This document shows, one piece after another, positions 1 to 9,655 of a stretch of 64,000 bases of DNA. The notes below the pieces were generated by a model, which searched no databases, was not told the DNA's origin, and was given only the letters and a program-made list of their open reading frames with translations. The stretch covers positions 1 to 64,000 of the forward strand of contig CAJUKT010000121.1 in the NCBI GenBank assembly GCA_910587255.1, read 5' to 3'. The stretch comes from an uncultured Oscillospiraceae bacterium. GTDB taxonomy: Bacteria > Bacillota > Clostridia > Oscillospirales > Oscillospiraceae. The position numbers and the translations under genes are program-made. How positions within the stretch are numbered: position 1 is the stretch's first letter; each line of letters starts with the position of its first letter.

Positions 1-105
1 ATCAACAATTCCCGCCGTCTTTCCAAAGACTATGAAGTGTCTGTCCGTTCTGCACAAGCTGTTTGCACCATTGCTGCTTTCAGCACTTTACTCAAGCGGT
101 TTTAG
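1..105 (+). pseudogene. IS5-type transposase, C-terminal fragment
   Basis: The first 34 codons, read from base 1 to the TAG at 103-105, give a short peptide containing RRLSKDYE and ending in TLLKR. This resembles the C-terminal tail of IS5/IS1182-like DDE transposases (family recognition from memory). The catalytic part would lie left of the window. The frame runs straight into the S-layer-homology fragment that follows, so the insertion sequence probably ends just after this stop and truncates that gene. Only a tail is visible, so the family assignment is moderate. Confidence 0.5.
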
Positions 106-441
106 CCTATTGGTACAGCTTCTAAGACTACCGATTATTTCTATAAGGCAGCTCTGTGGGCCGCTGAAAAGGGTTTGGTGTCCGGTTCCACCTTCGGAGC
201 GAATACAGACTGCACCCGCGCCATGACGATGGAATACATGTGGAAAGCGGCGGGAAGCCCCATGCCCGCTGATAAGGCTGATTTTACCGATGTTCCCGCC
301 AGCGCCGACTACGCGCAAGCTGTGGCGTGGGCGGTAGAGAACAAAATTACCAGCGGAACAGGCGGCAATAACTTCTCCCCCGCCGCTACCTGTACCCGTG
401 GGCAGATTGTCACCTTCCTGCACCGGGCTATGGGGAAGTAA
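106..441 (+). pseudogene. S-layer homology (SLH) domain fragment
   Basis: The open frame after the transposase stop encodes about 111 residues with one and a half SLH repeats. Typical features are AALWAAEKGLVSG, the CTRA motif, FTDVP, YAQAVAWAVENKITSG and a final CTRGQIVTFLHRAMG, which is how many secreted SLH proteins of Clostridia end. SLH domains bind cell-wall polymers and anchor exported proteins. No start codon, signal peptide or N-terminal domain is present, because an insertion-sequence tail sits directly upstream in the same frame. This is therefore the 3' end of a truncated gene, followed by a strong terminator. Confidence 0.75.
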
Positions 442-483
442 ATCCGAGTAACTTCCGATGTTTTAACAGCATATGGGCCATGA

Positions 484-533
484 AAAAGCGCCCACCACCT
501 TTTACATTTTCAAAAGGTGGTGGGCGCTTTTTT
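484..533 (+). terminator. Rho-independent terminator after SLH fragment
   Basis: A stem of about 17 bp (arms around 487-503 and 512-528, GCGCCCACCACC pairing with GGTGGTGGGCGC) closes an 8-nt loop and is followed by six T residues. The flanking A-run makes it potentially bidirectional. It isolates the SLH fragment from the restriction-modification locus. Confidence 0.9.
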
Positions 534-560
534 GGGCGCGGGAAATCCTTAATTTAATGA

Positions 561-2032
561 CATTGCAACAGCCTCTGGGAGATTTTCTGGACGGGCGGCA
601 TCACCAACCCCCTGGATGTGGTGGAGCAGATGACCTACCTTATGTTCATCCATGACCTGGACGAAACGGACAACCTCCGGGCCCGTGAGGCCGCCATGCT
701 GGGGTTGGCCCACCAGAGCATTTTCACGGAGGAAGTTCGCATCGGTGAGCGCACCGTCCCCGGAAACCAGCTCAAGTGGTCGGTGTTCCACGACTTCCCG
801 GCTGAGAAAATGTATGCCGTCATGCAGGAGCAGGTGTTCCCGTTCATCAAAAACCTCCACGGGGACAAGGCCAGCGCCTACGCCAAGTACATGGATGACG
901 CCATTTTTAAGATCCCCACGCCGCTGATGCTGGACAAGGTAGTCACGGCGCTGGACGGCATCTATGAGCAGATGGCCCAGGTGCGGGACGGCGACGTCCG
1001 GGGCGACGTGTACGAGTTCCTGCTGTCCAAGATCGCCACCGCCGGAGTGAACGGACAGTTCCGTACCCCCGGCACATCATCAAAATGATGGTGGAGCTGA
1101 TGGCCCCAGGCCCGGACGAGGTGATCTGCGACCCGGCCTGCGGCACGTCAGGCTTTTTGGTGGCGGCGGGGGAGTACCTCAAGGAGCACCACAAGCAGGA
1201 GATCTTTTTCGACCGACGGAAAAAGGCGCACTACATGAACCATATGTTCCACGGTTTCGACATGGACCGCACCATGCTGCGCATTGGGGCCATGAACATG
1301 ATGACCCATGGGGTGGAAAACCCCTTCATTGAATACCGGGACAGCCTGTCCGACCAGAACCCGGACCGGGAGAAGTACACCCTCATCCTGGCAAATCCGC
1401 CCTTCAAGGGCAGTCTGGACGCGGATATCGTGTCCGCCGACCTGCTGAAGCTGTGCAAGACGAAAAAGACGGAGCTTTTATTCCTGGCGCTGTTCCTGCG
1501 GATGCTCAAGGTGGGTGGGCGCGGCGCTGTCATCGTGCCGGACGGCGTGCTGTTCGGCTCGTCCAAGGCCCACAGGGACATCCGGCGGGAGCTGGTGGAC
1601 AACAACCGGCTGGAGGCGGTGATCTCCATGCCCTCCGGGGTATTCAAGCCCTACGCCGGGGTGTCCACCGGGGTGCTGGTGTTCACCAAGACCGGCCACG
1701 GTGGCACGGACAAGGTGTGGTTCTACGATATGCGCGCCGACGGGTTCAGCCTGGACGACAAGCGTTCCCCGGTGCCGGACAACGATATCCCGGACATTGT
1801 GGCCCGGTTCCACAACTTGGCGGAGGAACAGGGGAGGGCGCGGACCGAGCAGTCCTTCCTGGTGCCCCGGGAGGAGATCGTGGAAAACGGGTACGACCTG
1901 TCCATCAACAAGTATAAAAAGACGGAGTATGTGCCGGTGGAGTATCCGCCCACCAGCGAGATTTTTGCGGAGCTGAGGGAGTTGGAGGCGGAAATCAGCA
2001 AAGGCTTGGAGGAGTTGGAGGGAATGGTGTGA
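561..2032 (+). pseudogene. hsdM: Type I restriction-modification methyltransferase HsdM, 5'-truncated and frameshifted
   Basis: HsdM is the adenine-N6 methyltransferase subunit of type I R-M complexes. The reading frame opens after a TGA at 558-560 and starts mid-domain with LWEIFWTGGITNPLDVVEQ, the family's N-terminal helix region, so the natural start is missing. The frame continues to 1088. At about 1065-1075 one C appears to be missing from a CCCC run: QFRTP is followed by GTSSK-stop, but the +1 frame gives RHIIKMM as the family expects. The second half (1085-2032) carries the SAM motif DPACGTSGF and the catalytic NPPF motif. It overlaps hsdS. As read, no intact methyltransferase is made unless the frameshift is a sequencing error or a phase-variable site. 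Confidence 0.85.
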
Positions 2033-3123
2033 TGGCGAAATTGGGGGAAATATGTGAAATTCTTGACAGTAAACGAATTCCTATCACAGCATCAGAACGT
2101 GTTCCGGGGCCATATCCATACTATGGTGCAAACGGAGTTCAAGACTATGTGGCGGATTACATATTTGATGATGAATTGATTTTATTGGCTGAAGATGGTG
2201 GGAATTTTGGCTCAAAAGACAAACCGATTGCGTACCGTGTGTCCGGGAAATGCTGGGTCAATAATCATGCACACGTTTTAAAGCCAAAAGCAGGCTATGA
2301 TATTGATTATGTTTGCTATTCGCTCATGTTTTATGATGTGTCAAACCTTGTGAACGGAGCAACACGGCAGAAATTGACCCAAGCGGATATGCGCGAGATG
2401 GTTATCCCGGAGCAGCCATTAAAAGAACAACAACATATTGCTGCTATTTTGAACAGGCTGTACAGCTTGATTTCCCTCCGTAAGCAGCAGCTTGCCAAGC
2501 TGGACGAACTGGTCAAGGCGCGGTTTGTGGAGATGTTTGGGAATATTACGGAGACAGTGCCTCTTTCATATTATATTTCAGCCTTATCGGCAGGGAAAAG
2601 CCTGGCAGGGGAAAAGGAATATACCAATAAAGTATTAAAAACTGGTGCAGCGACCGATGATGAATTCGACCCTACACAAATCAAAAACTTGCCGACAGAT
2701 TATATCCCACAGGCAGATCATTTATTAAAAACTGGCGATATAATCATTAGCCGTATGAACACCTTGGAATTGGTTGGTGCGACCGCATATGTATGGGAGG
2801 CCCCTCAGAACACATACCTTCCAGATAGACTGTGGAGAGCGGAAATAAACAAAAATACATGCCCTGTTTTTGTTTGGCAATTACTGATACAGAATTCTTC
2901 TAAAGATGAGATACGCAAAATAGCGTCTGGCACAAGTGGAAGCATGAAAAACATTTCAAAACCGGGGCTGCTAGGGAATCGCGTAAAAAAGGTAGAATTT
3001 GAGGCTCAGAAAGAATTTTCTATATTTGTTGAGCAAACTCATAGACAAAAGTTGACAATCCAACAGAGTTTGGATAAACTGGAAGTACTGAAAAAATCGT
3101 TGATGCAGGAATATTTTGGGTGA
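2032..3123 (+). CDS. hsdS: Type I restriction-modification specificity subunit HsdS
   Basis: This 363-residue protein has the HsdS layout of two target-recognition domains separated by conserved helices. The first TRD (about 1-130) contains PYYGANGVQDYV and LAEDGGNFG. The central spacer (about 135-180) contains LKEQQHIAAILNRL and LAKLDELVKARFVEMFGN. The second TRD is followed by a C-terminal helix ending LKKSLMQEYFG. HsdS sets the DNA sequence recognised by the HsdM and HsdR subunits. ATG 2032 shares its A with the hsdM stop (TGATG). From here to about 3750 the DNA is clearly more AT-rich than hsdM or hsdR, which suggests a recent exchange of the specificity gene. Confidence 0.9.
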   Translation: MAKLGEICEILDSKRIPITASERVPGPYPYYGANGVQDYVADYIFDDELILLAEDGGNFGSKDKPIAYRVSGKCWVNNHAHVLKPKAGYDIDYVCYSLMFYDVSNLVNGATRQKLTQADMREMVIPEQPLKEQQHIAAILNRLYSLISLRKQQLAKLDELVKARFVEMFGNITETVPLSYYISALSAGKSLAGEKEYTNKVLKTGAATDDEFDPTQIKNLPTDYIPQADHLLKTGDIIISRMNTLELVGATAYVWEAPQNTYLPDRLWRAEINKNTCPVFVWQLLIQNSSKDEIRKIASGTSGSMKNISKPGLLGNRVKKVEFEAQKEFSIFVEQTHRQKLTIQQSLDKLEVLKKSLMQEYFG

Positions 3124-3133
3124 GGTGAAAGCA

Positions 3134-3751
3134 GTGGCTTCTTTTAGTCAGGAGATAGAAGGAAAATACGGAATTAAGACTTATCAGGAAACAAAGAATA
3201 CCTATGATTGGGTTATGAAATCTCTGGATAAAGGAGGATTCAAAAATTTAAAGGTTGAAGCAAAATTTCATTTTCAAACATCTGAAATAAGTTGTAGTTG
3301 TGAAAATATAGAAGAATTTATAGAGTATGCATATGGGCAGGATGACTATGCCCTTATTAGCATGGCTTTCAGCGTTAAGTCAGGTGATATATCGTTATGT
3401 TACATATCAGTTAACTACAGTTCCAACGTCTATATTTCAACAGATACAAAAAACTTGTTGGAAAAAATTGTTAGCCTTCTAAAAAATACCGTTTTAAATG
3501 AGACAGAGGAAAATGATCCAATTTCTGTAACATATATTGGAAATCAAAGCAATGATGTTATAATAAATGGGGATAATAATACAGTTGCCGCCAACTCCAG
3601 CGTGGCTATGGATATTAAATCGCCGACTAACGCCGAACCCAAATGGAAACAAAACCTCAGGGCAATCGTACAAAACTTGATTGCAAATTGGATTTGGTAT
3701 TTATTAACTGCGGCAGTTGCAGTTATTATTACCTACTTTGCCACTAAATGA
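3134..3751 (+). CDS. Unknown protein with C-terminal membrane anchor, between hsdS and hsdR
   Basis: About 205 residues. GTG 3134 is chosen because GAGGTGAAA lies just upstream; a TTG at 3116 is possible. The protein is acidic and mostly hydrophilic, with a run NGDNNTVAANSS near residues 145-160. One transmembrane helix lies at the extreme C-terminus (WIWYLLTAAVAVIITYF), giving a tail-anchored topology. I do not recognise the family. The gene is AT-rich like hsdS and sits inside the hsd operon, so it may be a co-transferred defence accessory or an unrelated passenger. Confidence 0.6.
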   Translation: MASFSQEIEGKYGIKTYQETKNTYDWVMKSLDKGGFKNLKVEAKFHFQTSEISCSCENIEEFIEYAYGQDDYALISMAFSVKSGDISLCYISVNYSSNVYISTDTKNLLEKIVSLLKNTVLNETEENDPISVTYIGNQSNDVIINGDNNTVAANSSVAMDIKSPTNAEPKWKQNLRAIVQNLIANWIWYLLTAAVAVIITYFATK

Positions 3752-3770
3752 TCAAGTAGAAGGTGTCACT

Positions 3771-6700
3771 ATGTCCAACTTCTCCTTTCTCCTAACCGAC
3801 CCTCAATTCACTCCCTTCGCCCAAGCGGCGGTTGCGGCGGAAAAAATCTACCAGATCGACCCCGCCGCCTGCATCCTGTCCTGCCGCCGGGCCATGGAAT
3901 CCGCCGTCAAATGGATGTACTCCGTGGACGGCAGCCTCACCCTGCCCGTTGACAACCGGCTGGCGGCGCTCATGGACAGCGGGGACTTCCGGGGCATCGT
4001 GGGGGAGGACGTCTGGAAGCGGATGAAATTAGTCAGGGTGCTGGGCAACCAGGCCGCCCACGCAGGCAAAAAGCTCACCCGGGAGCAGGCGGCGGTATGC
4101 CTGGAAAACCTCTACATATTCCTGGACCAGACGGCCTATTTCTACGCCAAGGACTACACCGAGGGGAAGTTTGACCCGTCCCTGCTGGACGCCAAGCCGG
4201 AGCCCGCCCCTGTCCCTGTGCCGGAGGTAACGGTGGAGCTGGAGAGGCTGATGGAGGAGAACCGCGCCCTGCGCGCCCAGCTCACCGCCCGCCGGGAGGA
4301 GCAGCAGCCCACCTATGTGCCCAAGCCGTTGGAGCTCACCGAGTACCAAACCCGGAAAATCTACATCGACGCCATGCTGCTGGATGCGGGCTGGACCGAG
4401 GGGAAGGACTGGCTCAACGAGGTGGAGCTGTCCGGTATGCCCAACAAGTCCGGGGTGGGCTACGCGTATTATGTGCTCTACGGCGACAACGGGAAGCCCT
4501 TGGCGGTGATTGAGGCCAAACGCACCTGCGCGGACGTGTCCAAGGGCCGCCAGCAGGCCAAGCTGTACGCCGATATTCTTGAAAAAAAGTATGGCCGCCG
4601 CCCGGTGGTGTTCCTCACCAACGGCTTTGACACCCGCATTGACGACGGGCGTTACCCGGAGCGGAAGGTAGCCATGGTCTACTCTAAGCGGGTCTTGGAA
4701 AAGTGGTTCAATTTGCAGTCCATGCGGACAAGCCTGAAGAACGTGACGGTAAACAAAAGCATCGCAGGGCGGTACTACCAAGAGGGCGCCGTTAAAGCGG
4801 TGTGTGACAGCTTCGACCGCAAAAACTGCCGTAAGGCCCTGCTGGTCATGGCCACCGGCTCCGGCAAAACCCGGACGGTCATCGCCCTGTGCGACGTGCT
4901 GCTTCGCCACGGCTGGGTGAAGAACATCCTGTTCCTGGCCGACCGCAACTCCCTGGTCACCCAAGCCAAGCGCAGCTTTGTCAACCTGCTGCCCGACCTG
5001 TCGGTGACCAATTTGTGCGAGGAAAAGGACAACTATGCCGCCCACTGTGTGTTTTCCACCTACCAAACTATGATGAACTGTATCGACGGGGTCCGGGACG
5101 AGATAGGCAAGCTGTTTACCTGTGGGCACTTCGACCTGGTGATCTGCGACGAGGCCCACCGCTCCATTTATAACAAATACCGGGATATTTTCACCTACCT
5201 TGACGCGCCGCTGGTGGGGCTCACCGCCACCCCCAAGGACGAAATCGACAAGAATACTTATGAGGTGTTTGAGTTGGAGAGCGGCGTGCCCACCTATGGC
5301 TACGAGCTGGCCCAGGCGGTGACGGACGGCTTTTTGGTGGACTTTTTGTCGGTGGAGACAAAGCTCAAATTTCTGGAGCAGGGCATCGTCTATGACGATC
5401 TGTCCGAGGAGGACAAGGCGGCCTATGAGGACACCTTTGGACGGGACGGCGAGGCGCCAGACAATATTTCCTCCTCTGCGCTGAACGAATGGGTATTCAA
5501 TGAGGACACCATTCGGGAGGTGCTCCATATACTCATGACCAACGGGCTGAAAATCGACTATGGCACCAAGCTGGGCAAGACGATCATTTTTGCCAAGAAC
5601 CACGCCCACGCGGAGAAGATTTTAGAGGTGTTCGGGAAGTCCTATCCAGAATTGCCGGGTTATGCCAAGGTCATCGACAACTATACCAACTATGCCCAAA
5701 GCGCCATCGACGAGTTCTCTGAGGCGAAAAAGCTGCCCCGGATCGTCATCTCTGTGGATATGCTGGACACCGGCATCGACGTGCCGGAGGTGCTGAACCT
5801 GGTCTTTTTCAAAAAGGTGATGAGCAAGGCCAAGTTCTGGCAGATGATCGGGCGGGGCACCCGGCTGTGCCCCGGACTGCTGGACGGGGCGGATAAAACA
5901 AAATTCTACATTTTCGACTTTTGTGGAAATTTTGAGTTTTTCCGCATGAGCAAGGGCAAGCCAGCCGCCAGCCAGACGGCGCTCCAAGGGGCGTTGTTTA
6001 AGCTGAAGTCTCAGATGGCGCTCAAGCTCCAAGATCTGGCTTATCAGACGCCGGAGTTGACGGCGTTCCGTCAGGAGCTGGTGGCCGATATGGTGCGCAA
6101 GGTGCGGGAGCTCAACCGGGAAAACTTCGCTGTGCGCCAGCATCTGAAGTACGTGGAACGGTTCTCTGCCCTGGAAAGCTATGCCGCACTCAGCTATGAG
6201 GACACGCTGAACATGGAGGAGGAGCTGGTCCCGCTCATCCTTCCCGATGAAGACGATGCCAGGGCACTGCGGTTTGATGCGCTGCTGTACGGTATTGAGC
6301 TGGCGGTTCTGGCAGGACAGCCTTACTCCCGGGCCAAAAAGGATTTGCTGAACAAGGTCAGCGGGATTGCTGGAGTGGCCAACATCCCAGAAATCCAAGC
6401 CCAGTCTGAACTGATTAAAAAAATCCTGCATACAGATTATTTAGAATCTGCGGGGATCAGCGAATTTGAGAATATCCGGGAGTGCCTGCGGGATTTGATC
6501 AAATACATCCCTAAAAGATGGACACGATATGACACCGACTTGGACGATGAAATCCTGTCCATGGTTTGGAAGGAAGCAGAGTTAGAGAACGACGATTTGA
6601 AGAACTACAAAACCAAAGCGGAGTTCTATGTGCGCCAGCATCAGGACGAAGCGGTGATCGCAAAGCTGAGAGGTAATGTTCCATTGACAGCCGGGGATGT

Positions 6701-7070
6701 GGACGCATTAGAGCGCATCCTCTGGAGCGAGGTGGGTACCCGTCAGGAGTATGAGGAGGAGTGCGGCCAGAAGCCGCTGGGCGAGTTTGTCCGGGAGATC
6801 GTGGGGCTGGACATGAACGCGGCAAAGACGGCTTTTGCGGATTACCTCAACGATGCCAATTTGGACAGCAGGCAGATTTATTTCGTGAACCAGATCGTGG
6901 AGTATATTGTCCAAAACGGGATGATGAAGGATTTGTCCGTCCTTCAGGAGCCGCCGTTCACAGACCAAGGCAGTGTGGTGGAGGTGTTCACCGACCTGTC
7001 CGTGTGGCTGGGCATCCGAGCGGTGATCGACAGGATCAATTCAAATGCGTTAGGTGCAAAAAATATGTAG
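3771..7070 (+). CDS. hsdR: Type I restriction endonuclease subunit HsdR
   Basis: This 1099-residue protein is the ATP-dependent translocase and nuclease of the type I complex. It has an N-terminal DUF4145-like helical region (1-140), a coiled segment, the HsdR nuclease core with AVIEAKRT (about 245-252), then SF2 motor motifs: Walker A ATGSGKT (about 361-367), DEAH box ICDEAHRS (about 458-465) and GLTATPK. The Q-R-GRGTR helicase motif and the EcoEI-type C-terminal region follow. ATG 3771 is preferred for its AAGGTG ribosome site; the frame is open upstream to 3717. It looks intact, so with hsdM frameshifted the locus may encode a motor without its methylase. Confidence 0.93.
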   Translation: MSNFSFLLTDPQFTPFAQAAVAAEKIYQIDPAACILSCRRAMESAVKWMYSVDGSLTLPVDNRLAALMDSGDFRGIVGEDVWKRMKLVRVLGNQAAHAGKKLTREQAAVCLENLYIFLDQTAYFYAKDYTEGKFDPSLLDAKPEPAPVPVPEVTVELERLMEENRALRAQLTARREEQQPTYVPKPLELTEYQTRKIYIDAMLLDAGWTEGKDWLNEVELSGMPNKSGVGYAYYVLYGDNGKPLAVIEAKRTCADVSKGRQQAKLYADILEKKYGRRPVVFLTNGFDTRIDDGRYPERKVAMVYSKRVLEKWFNLQSMRTSLKNVTVNKSIAGRYYQEGAVKAVCDSFDRKNCRKALLVMATGSGKTRTVIALCDVLLRHGWVKNILFLADRNSLVTQAKRSFVNLLPDLSVTNLCEEKDNYAAHCVFSTYQTMMNCIDGVRDEIGKLFTCGHFDLVICDEAHRSIYNKYRDIFTYLDAPLVGLTATPKDEIDKNTYEVFELESGVPTYGYELAQAVTDGFLVDFLSVETKLKFLEQGIVYDDLSEEDKAAYEDTFGRDGEAPDNISSSALNEWVFNEDTIREVLHILMTNGLKIDYGTKLGKTIIFAKNHAHAEKILEVFGKSYPELPGYAKVIDNYTNYAQSAIDEFSEAKKLPRIVISVDMLDTGIDVPEVLNLVFFKKVMSKAKFWQMIGRGTRLCPGLLDGADKTKFYIFDFCGNFEFFRMSKGKPAASQTALQGALFKLKSQMALKLQDLAYQTPELTAFRQELVADMVRKVRELNRENFAVRQHLKYVERFSALESYAALSYEDTLNMEEELVPLILPDEDDARALRFDALLYGIELAVLAGQPYSRAKKDLLNKVSGIAGVANIPEIQAQSELIKKILHTDYLESAGISEFENIRECLRDLIKYIPKRWTRYDTDLDDEILSMVWKEAELENDDLKNYKTKAEFYVRQHQDEAVIAKLRGNVPLTAGDVDALERILWSEVGTRQEYEEECGQKPLGEFVREIVGLDMNAAKTAFADYLNDANLDSRQIYFVNQIVEYIVQNGMMKDLSVLQEPPFTDQGSVVEVFTDLSVWLGIRAVIDRINSNALGAKNM

Positions 7071-7121
7071 CTATTTCCCACAGGCTGTGCTATTGTGTCT
7101 TGCTGACAGGAGGTAGGACAC

Positions 7122-7403
7122 ATGAACGAAACACTGAAAAATCTCTATGACCGGTTTTATACGCCGCTGACTGCGTCCGGAGCCAGCCAGGAGATTGAGG
7201 ATGCGCACCGCCAGCTTATCCAACGGCTGAACAAGCCTGAGCGAAAACTGATTCTGCGTATCATCGATGCAAAAGATCACATCGCTGAGGAGAGGTCCAT
7301 CGACAGCTTCATCTGTGGCTTCGAGTTGGCGTGGAAGCTGTCCTCTGAATTGAACTCATATGATGAAACCCGTCCAGGCAGTCAGTCTGGACGGGTTTTC
7401 TAA
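7122..7403 (+). CDS. Small DUF6809-like protein
   Basis: A 93-residue protein, mostly helical, with ATG 7122 preceded by AGGAGGTAG. The pattern of an N-terminal LYDRFYTPL, a central helix and a C-terminal SIDSFICGFELAWKLSSEL resembles the DUF6809 family of Firmicutes mobile elements (recognition from memory, moderate). Its last dozen codons run through a terminator hairpin, so the extreme C-terminus may be recent or read-through sequence. Function unknown. It is the last gene transcribed with the R-M genes. Confidence 0.65.
   Translation: MNETLKNLYDRFYTPLTASGASQEIEDAHRQLIQRLNKPERKLILRIIDAKDHIAEERSIDSFICGFELAWKLSSELNSYDETRPGSQSGRVF
7365..7401 (+). terminator. Terminator at end of R-M operon
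   Basis: GAAACCCGTCCAG (7365-7377) pairs with CTGGACGGGTTTTC (7387-7400) across a 9-nt loop, ending in a T-run. It overlaps the 3' end of the preceding small gene and lies between convergent genes, so it can serve both strands. Confidence 0.85.
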
Positions 7404-7420
7404 CATGGATTCCCTGCCCC

Positions 7421-8359
7421 TCACGAATTTTTTAGCCATTCCTTGAACTCGTCCAGTGAGAGTTTTCCGTCGTCGCAGTCCTTTTTCTTTGCCTGGGCCC
7501 GCTTGCTCCAAGCGGCAAAGTCCTCAGTGGACAATTTGCCTGCTCTGATCCAGGCGAAATGCCGTTTGTACTCCCGGCGGTACTCTTTGAACACGGTGTC
7601 GTCCTTGCGGTTCTCGGTCCATTTTTGAACAGCCCCGGTGTTCCGGCAGGGCTTTCGATCCGCATTGGGCCGTTCACAGTACTCCGCTGTCACCCGCCCG
7701 GTCAGGGGGAAATACCTGCCGCAATTCCGGCACCGGCGAACTGGGATTCCGCTGGTGACACATTCCCGCAGGGAAAAATCGATCAGGTCGCGGATTGCGT
7801 CCGGCTGGAGAATCTGGCCGCAGAGTTCCTCACCCACAGGGCCAAAACTGACCGGGATCGTCTGGAAGCAGAATAGTGCGGGATCGCGGGGGCCGTCGAA
7901 CAGATACCGGCTGCGCATACTGCGCTGCGTCTCCCGTCCAGTTTGGTCGATGTCCAGAACCTCCGTCAAAAAAGTCTGTGCCTGTCGTTGGTACATTGGG
8001 AGTTGCTCCAAAAGCTGGAGCAACTCCGTTTTCATTTCAGGAGCCAAGGTTCCATCTGTCTTGTGCGCGAACCATTGCAGGTAGGGGAGACGGAAATAGA
8101 TGTGCTGCACCGCCAACTCTCCCATCTTCTGCATTGCATCGTCGGCGCACGTGGCCTCCCCGGTGGAGAAGAAGCACTCCCAGCGCGTCAGGATTTCGTG
8201 AAGCTGGTGCTCAATCTGCGCGCAGTCCAGCTCCAAAAAGCTCAGCAGACTTTCCAGATAAGGATATGATCTCTGCGTAGCGGCAGATCCCAGGGCACCC
8301 CAGGGATCATATTCAAAATGCTCTTGACTATCCGCGAAGTACATTCTGTAGCTCCACAT
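7421..8359 (-). CDS. DUF6076 family protein with C-terminal zinc-binding cysteines
   Basis: A 312-residue protein read from ATG 8359, chosen because GGAGGG lies eight bases upstream; the frame stays open to 8443. The N-terminal two thirds are helical. The C-terminal part has CRNCGRYF, then a spaced YCERP and a basic WTENRKDDTVFKEYRREYKRHFAW, matching DUF6076 of Clostridia mobile elements. The two cysteine pairs probably bind zinc. Function unknown. It is convergent with the R-M operon and divergent from repA. Confidence 0.75.
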   Translation of the reverse strand: MWSYRMYFADSQEHFEYDPWGALGSAATQRSYPYLESLLSFLELDCAQIEHQLHEILTRWECFFSTGEATCADDAMQKMGELAVQHIYFRLPYLQWFAHKTDGTLAPEMKTELLQLLEQLPMYQRQAQTFLTEVLDIDQTGRETQRSMRSRYLFDGPRDPALFCFQTIPVSFGPVGEELCGQILQPDAIRDLIDFSLRECVTSGIPVRRCRNCGRYFPLTGRVTAEYCERPNADRKPCRNTGAVQKWTENRKDDTVFKEYRREYKRHFAWIRAGKLSTEDFAAWSKRAQAKKKDCDDGKLSLDEFKEWLKNS

Positions 8360-8410
8360 AGACAACGCCCTCCGATATAGACACACTGTAAATTTTTTAT
8401 AAAATAAGTC

Positions 8411-8439
8411 TTGACATGGGAACACTTCTGTGTTACGAT
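8411..8439 (+). promoter_or_regulatory. Promoter for the mobilization module
   Basis: TTGACA (8411-8416), a 17-base spacer and TACGAT (8434-8439) form a near-consensus vegetative promoter reading toward repA at 8531. Downstream, around 8457-8481, CTAAC and GTTAG flank an AT-rich segment as a short inverted repeat, which could be an operator or a second promoter. No regulator gene is obvious nearby. Confidence 0.7.
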
Positions 8440-8530
8440 ACAACAGCCCAAAAAGTCTAACTTGATTATACGGTTAGTCTATCATGGGAATACTGGGGCT
8501 GTCAACCCCTAAAAAGGAGGAGGAACCCAA

Positions 8531-9556
8531 ATGAAAAGATTAGAGACTATCGACGGCGAAACACTGATGAGCAAACCACTCCAACCGCTGAACTTTGTGG
8601 TGGATGCGCTCATCTCTCAGGGCCTGCACATCCTGGCTGGGTCGCCCAAGGTGGGCAAGTCCTGGCTGGCGCTGTGGCTGGCCGTCACGGTAGCCAAAGG
8701 GGAGTCCGTCTGGGGCCTGCAGGTGAAGCAGGGCACCACACTGTACCTCTGTCTGGAGGACTCCCAGCTGCGCATCCAAAACCGGCTGTTCGATGTGACA
8801 GAGGATGCTCCGCCCAACGTCCACTTCTGCACCGAGAGCCGCATTCTGGGCGACGGATTTGAGGAACAGCTCCGGCAATTCTTGGCGGAGCACCCAGACA
8901 CATCGCTGGTCATCATCGACACGCTCCAGATGATTCGCGGTACGACCTACGACAACACCTACGCCAATGATTACCGCGACCTGTCTGTGCTGAAAAGGCT
9001 GGCCGACGCCCACGGTATCGCCATCCTGCTCATCCACCATCTGCGCAAGGAAAAGGCGGACGATGTGTTCAACCGCATCTCTGGTACCACGGCCATCAGC
9101 GGCGCGGTGGACGCCAGCTTCACGTTGGTGGAGGAACAGCGGGGGAGCGGCAGGGCGCGTCTCTCCTGCATCGGTCGGGACATCGAGTACCGTGAGCTGG
9201 AGCTGCGCCGCAATGCCGACAACGTCTGGGAAGTGACAACGGACAGTTACCAATGCCCGGAGCTGCTGGGCGACCGCATTATTTTTCTCATCTCTGAATT
9301 GCTGTGCAGCTGTTCTGAATTTATCGGCACTCCCACTGAGCTGGCACAGCGCATCGACCCTGATGGAACAGAGGGTGTTACACCGAAAAATGTGTCCCGC
9401 AAGATCCTGCAAAGTGTTGTGGCCCTAAGCGAAATCGGTATCACGGCGGTGGTGCGCAGAAGCAACGGGAAGCGGCTGATCGAGCTCCACCGTGCCGATA
9501 GTGCCGATACTACTGGGGTCGGAAACATTGTCCCTGTCGACCCTCTCGTCATATGA
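8531..9556 (+). CDS. repA: RepA-like RecA-fold ATPase/helicase of a mobilizable element
   Basis: A 341-residue protein with Walker A GSPKVGKS (residues 37-44), a Walker B-like LVIIDTLQ (about 124-131), LLIHHLRK and an SGTTAISGAVD motif. These are features of the hexameric RepA/AAA_25 helicases found in small mobilizable plasmids and elements. The C-terminal domain after residue 240 looks like a winged helix. It probably unwinds DNA during replication or transfer of the excised circle. ATG 8531 follows AAAGGAGGAGG. It is followed by the 80-bp repeats and the mob genes, a common order in Clostridia integrative mobilizable elements. Confidence 0.85.
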   Translation: MKRLETIDGETLMSKPLQPLNFVVDALISQGLHILAGSPKVGKSWLALWLAVTVAKGESVWGLQVKQGTTLYLCLEDSQLRIQNRLFDVTEDAPPNVHFCTESRILGDGFEEQLRQFLAEHPDTSLVIIDTLQMIRGTTYDNTYANDYRDLSVLKRLADAHGIAILLIHHLRKEKADDVFNRISGTTAISGAVDASFTLVEEQRGSGRARLSCIGRDIEYRELELRRNADNVWEVTTDSYQCPELLGDRIIFLISELLCSCSEFIGTPTELAQRIDPDGTEGVTPKNVSRKILQSVVALSEIGITAVVRRSNGKRLIELHRADSADTTGVGNIVPVDPLVI

Positions 9557-9655
9557 CCCTCGTGCCAGCCCGTGTGCAGCCCTGTGTCCGCTCTTGCGGT
9601 GCAGGGCGGGAATTATTACTCGCACTGTGAGCCGGGCGCGGTGTGCGGCCCCCAT

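Noticed and set aside
4029..5609. 526-residue ORF antisense to hsdR
   Set aside because: Shadow of a GC-rich gene; no ribosome site, low-complexity leucine/valine/glutamine composition, and hsdR motifs are clear on the other strand.
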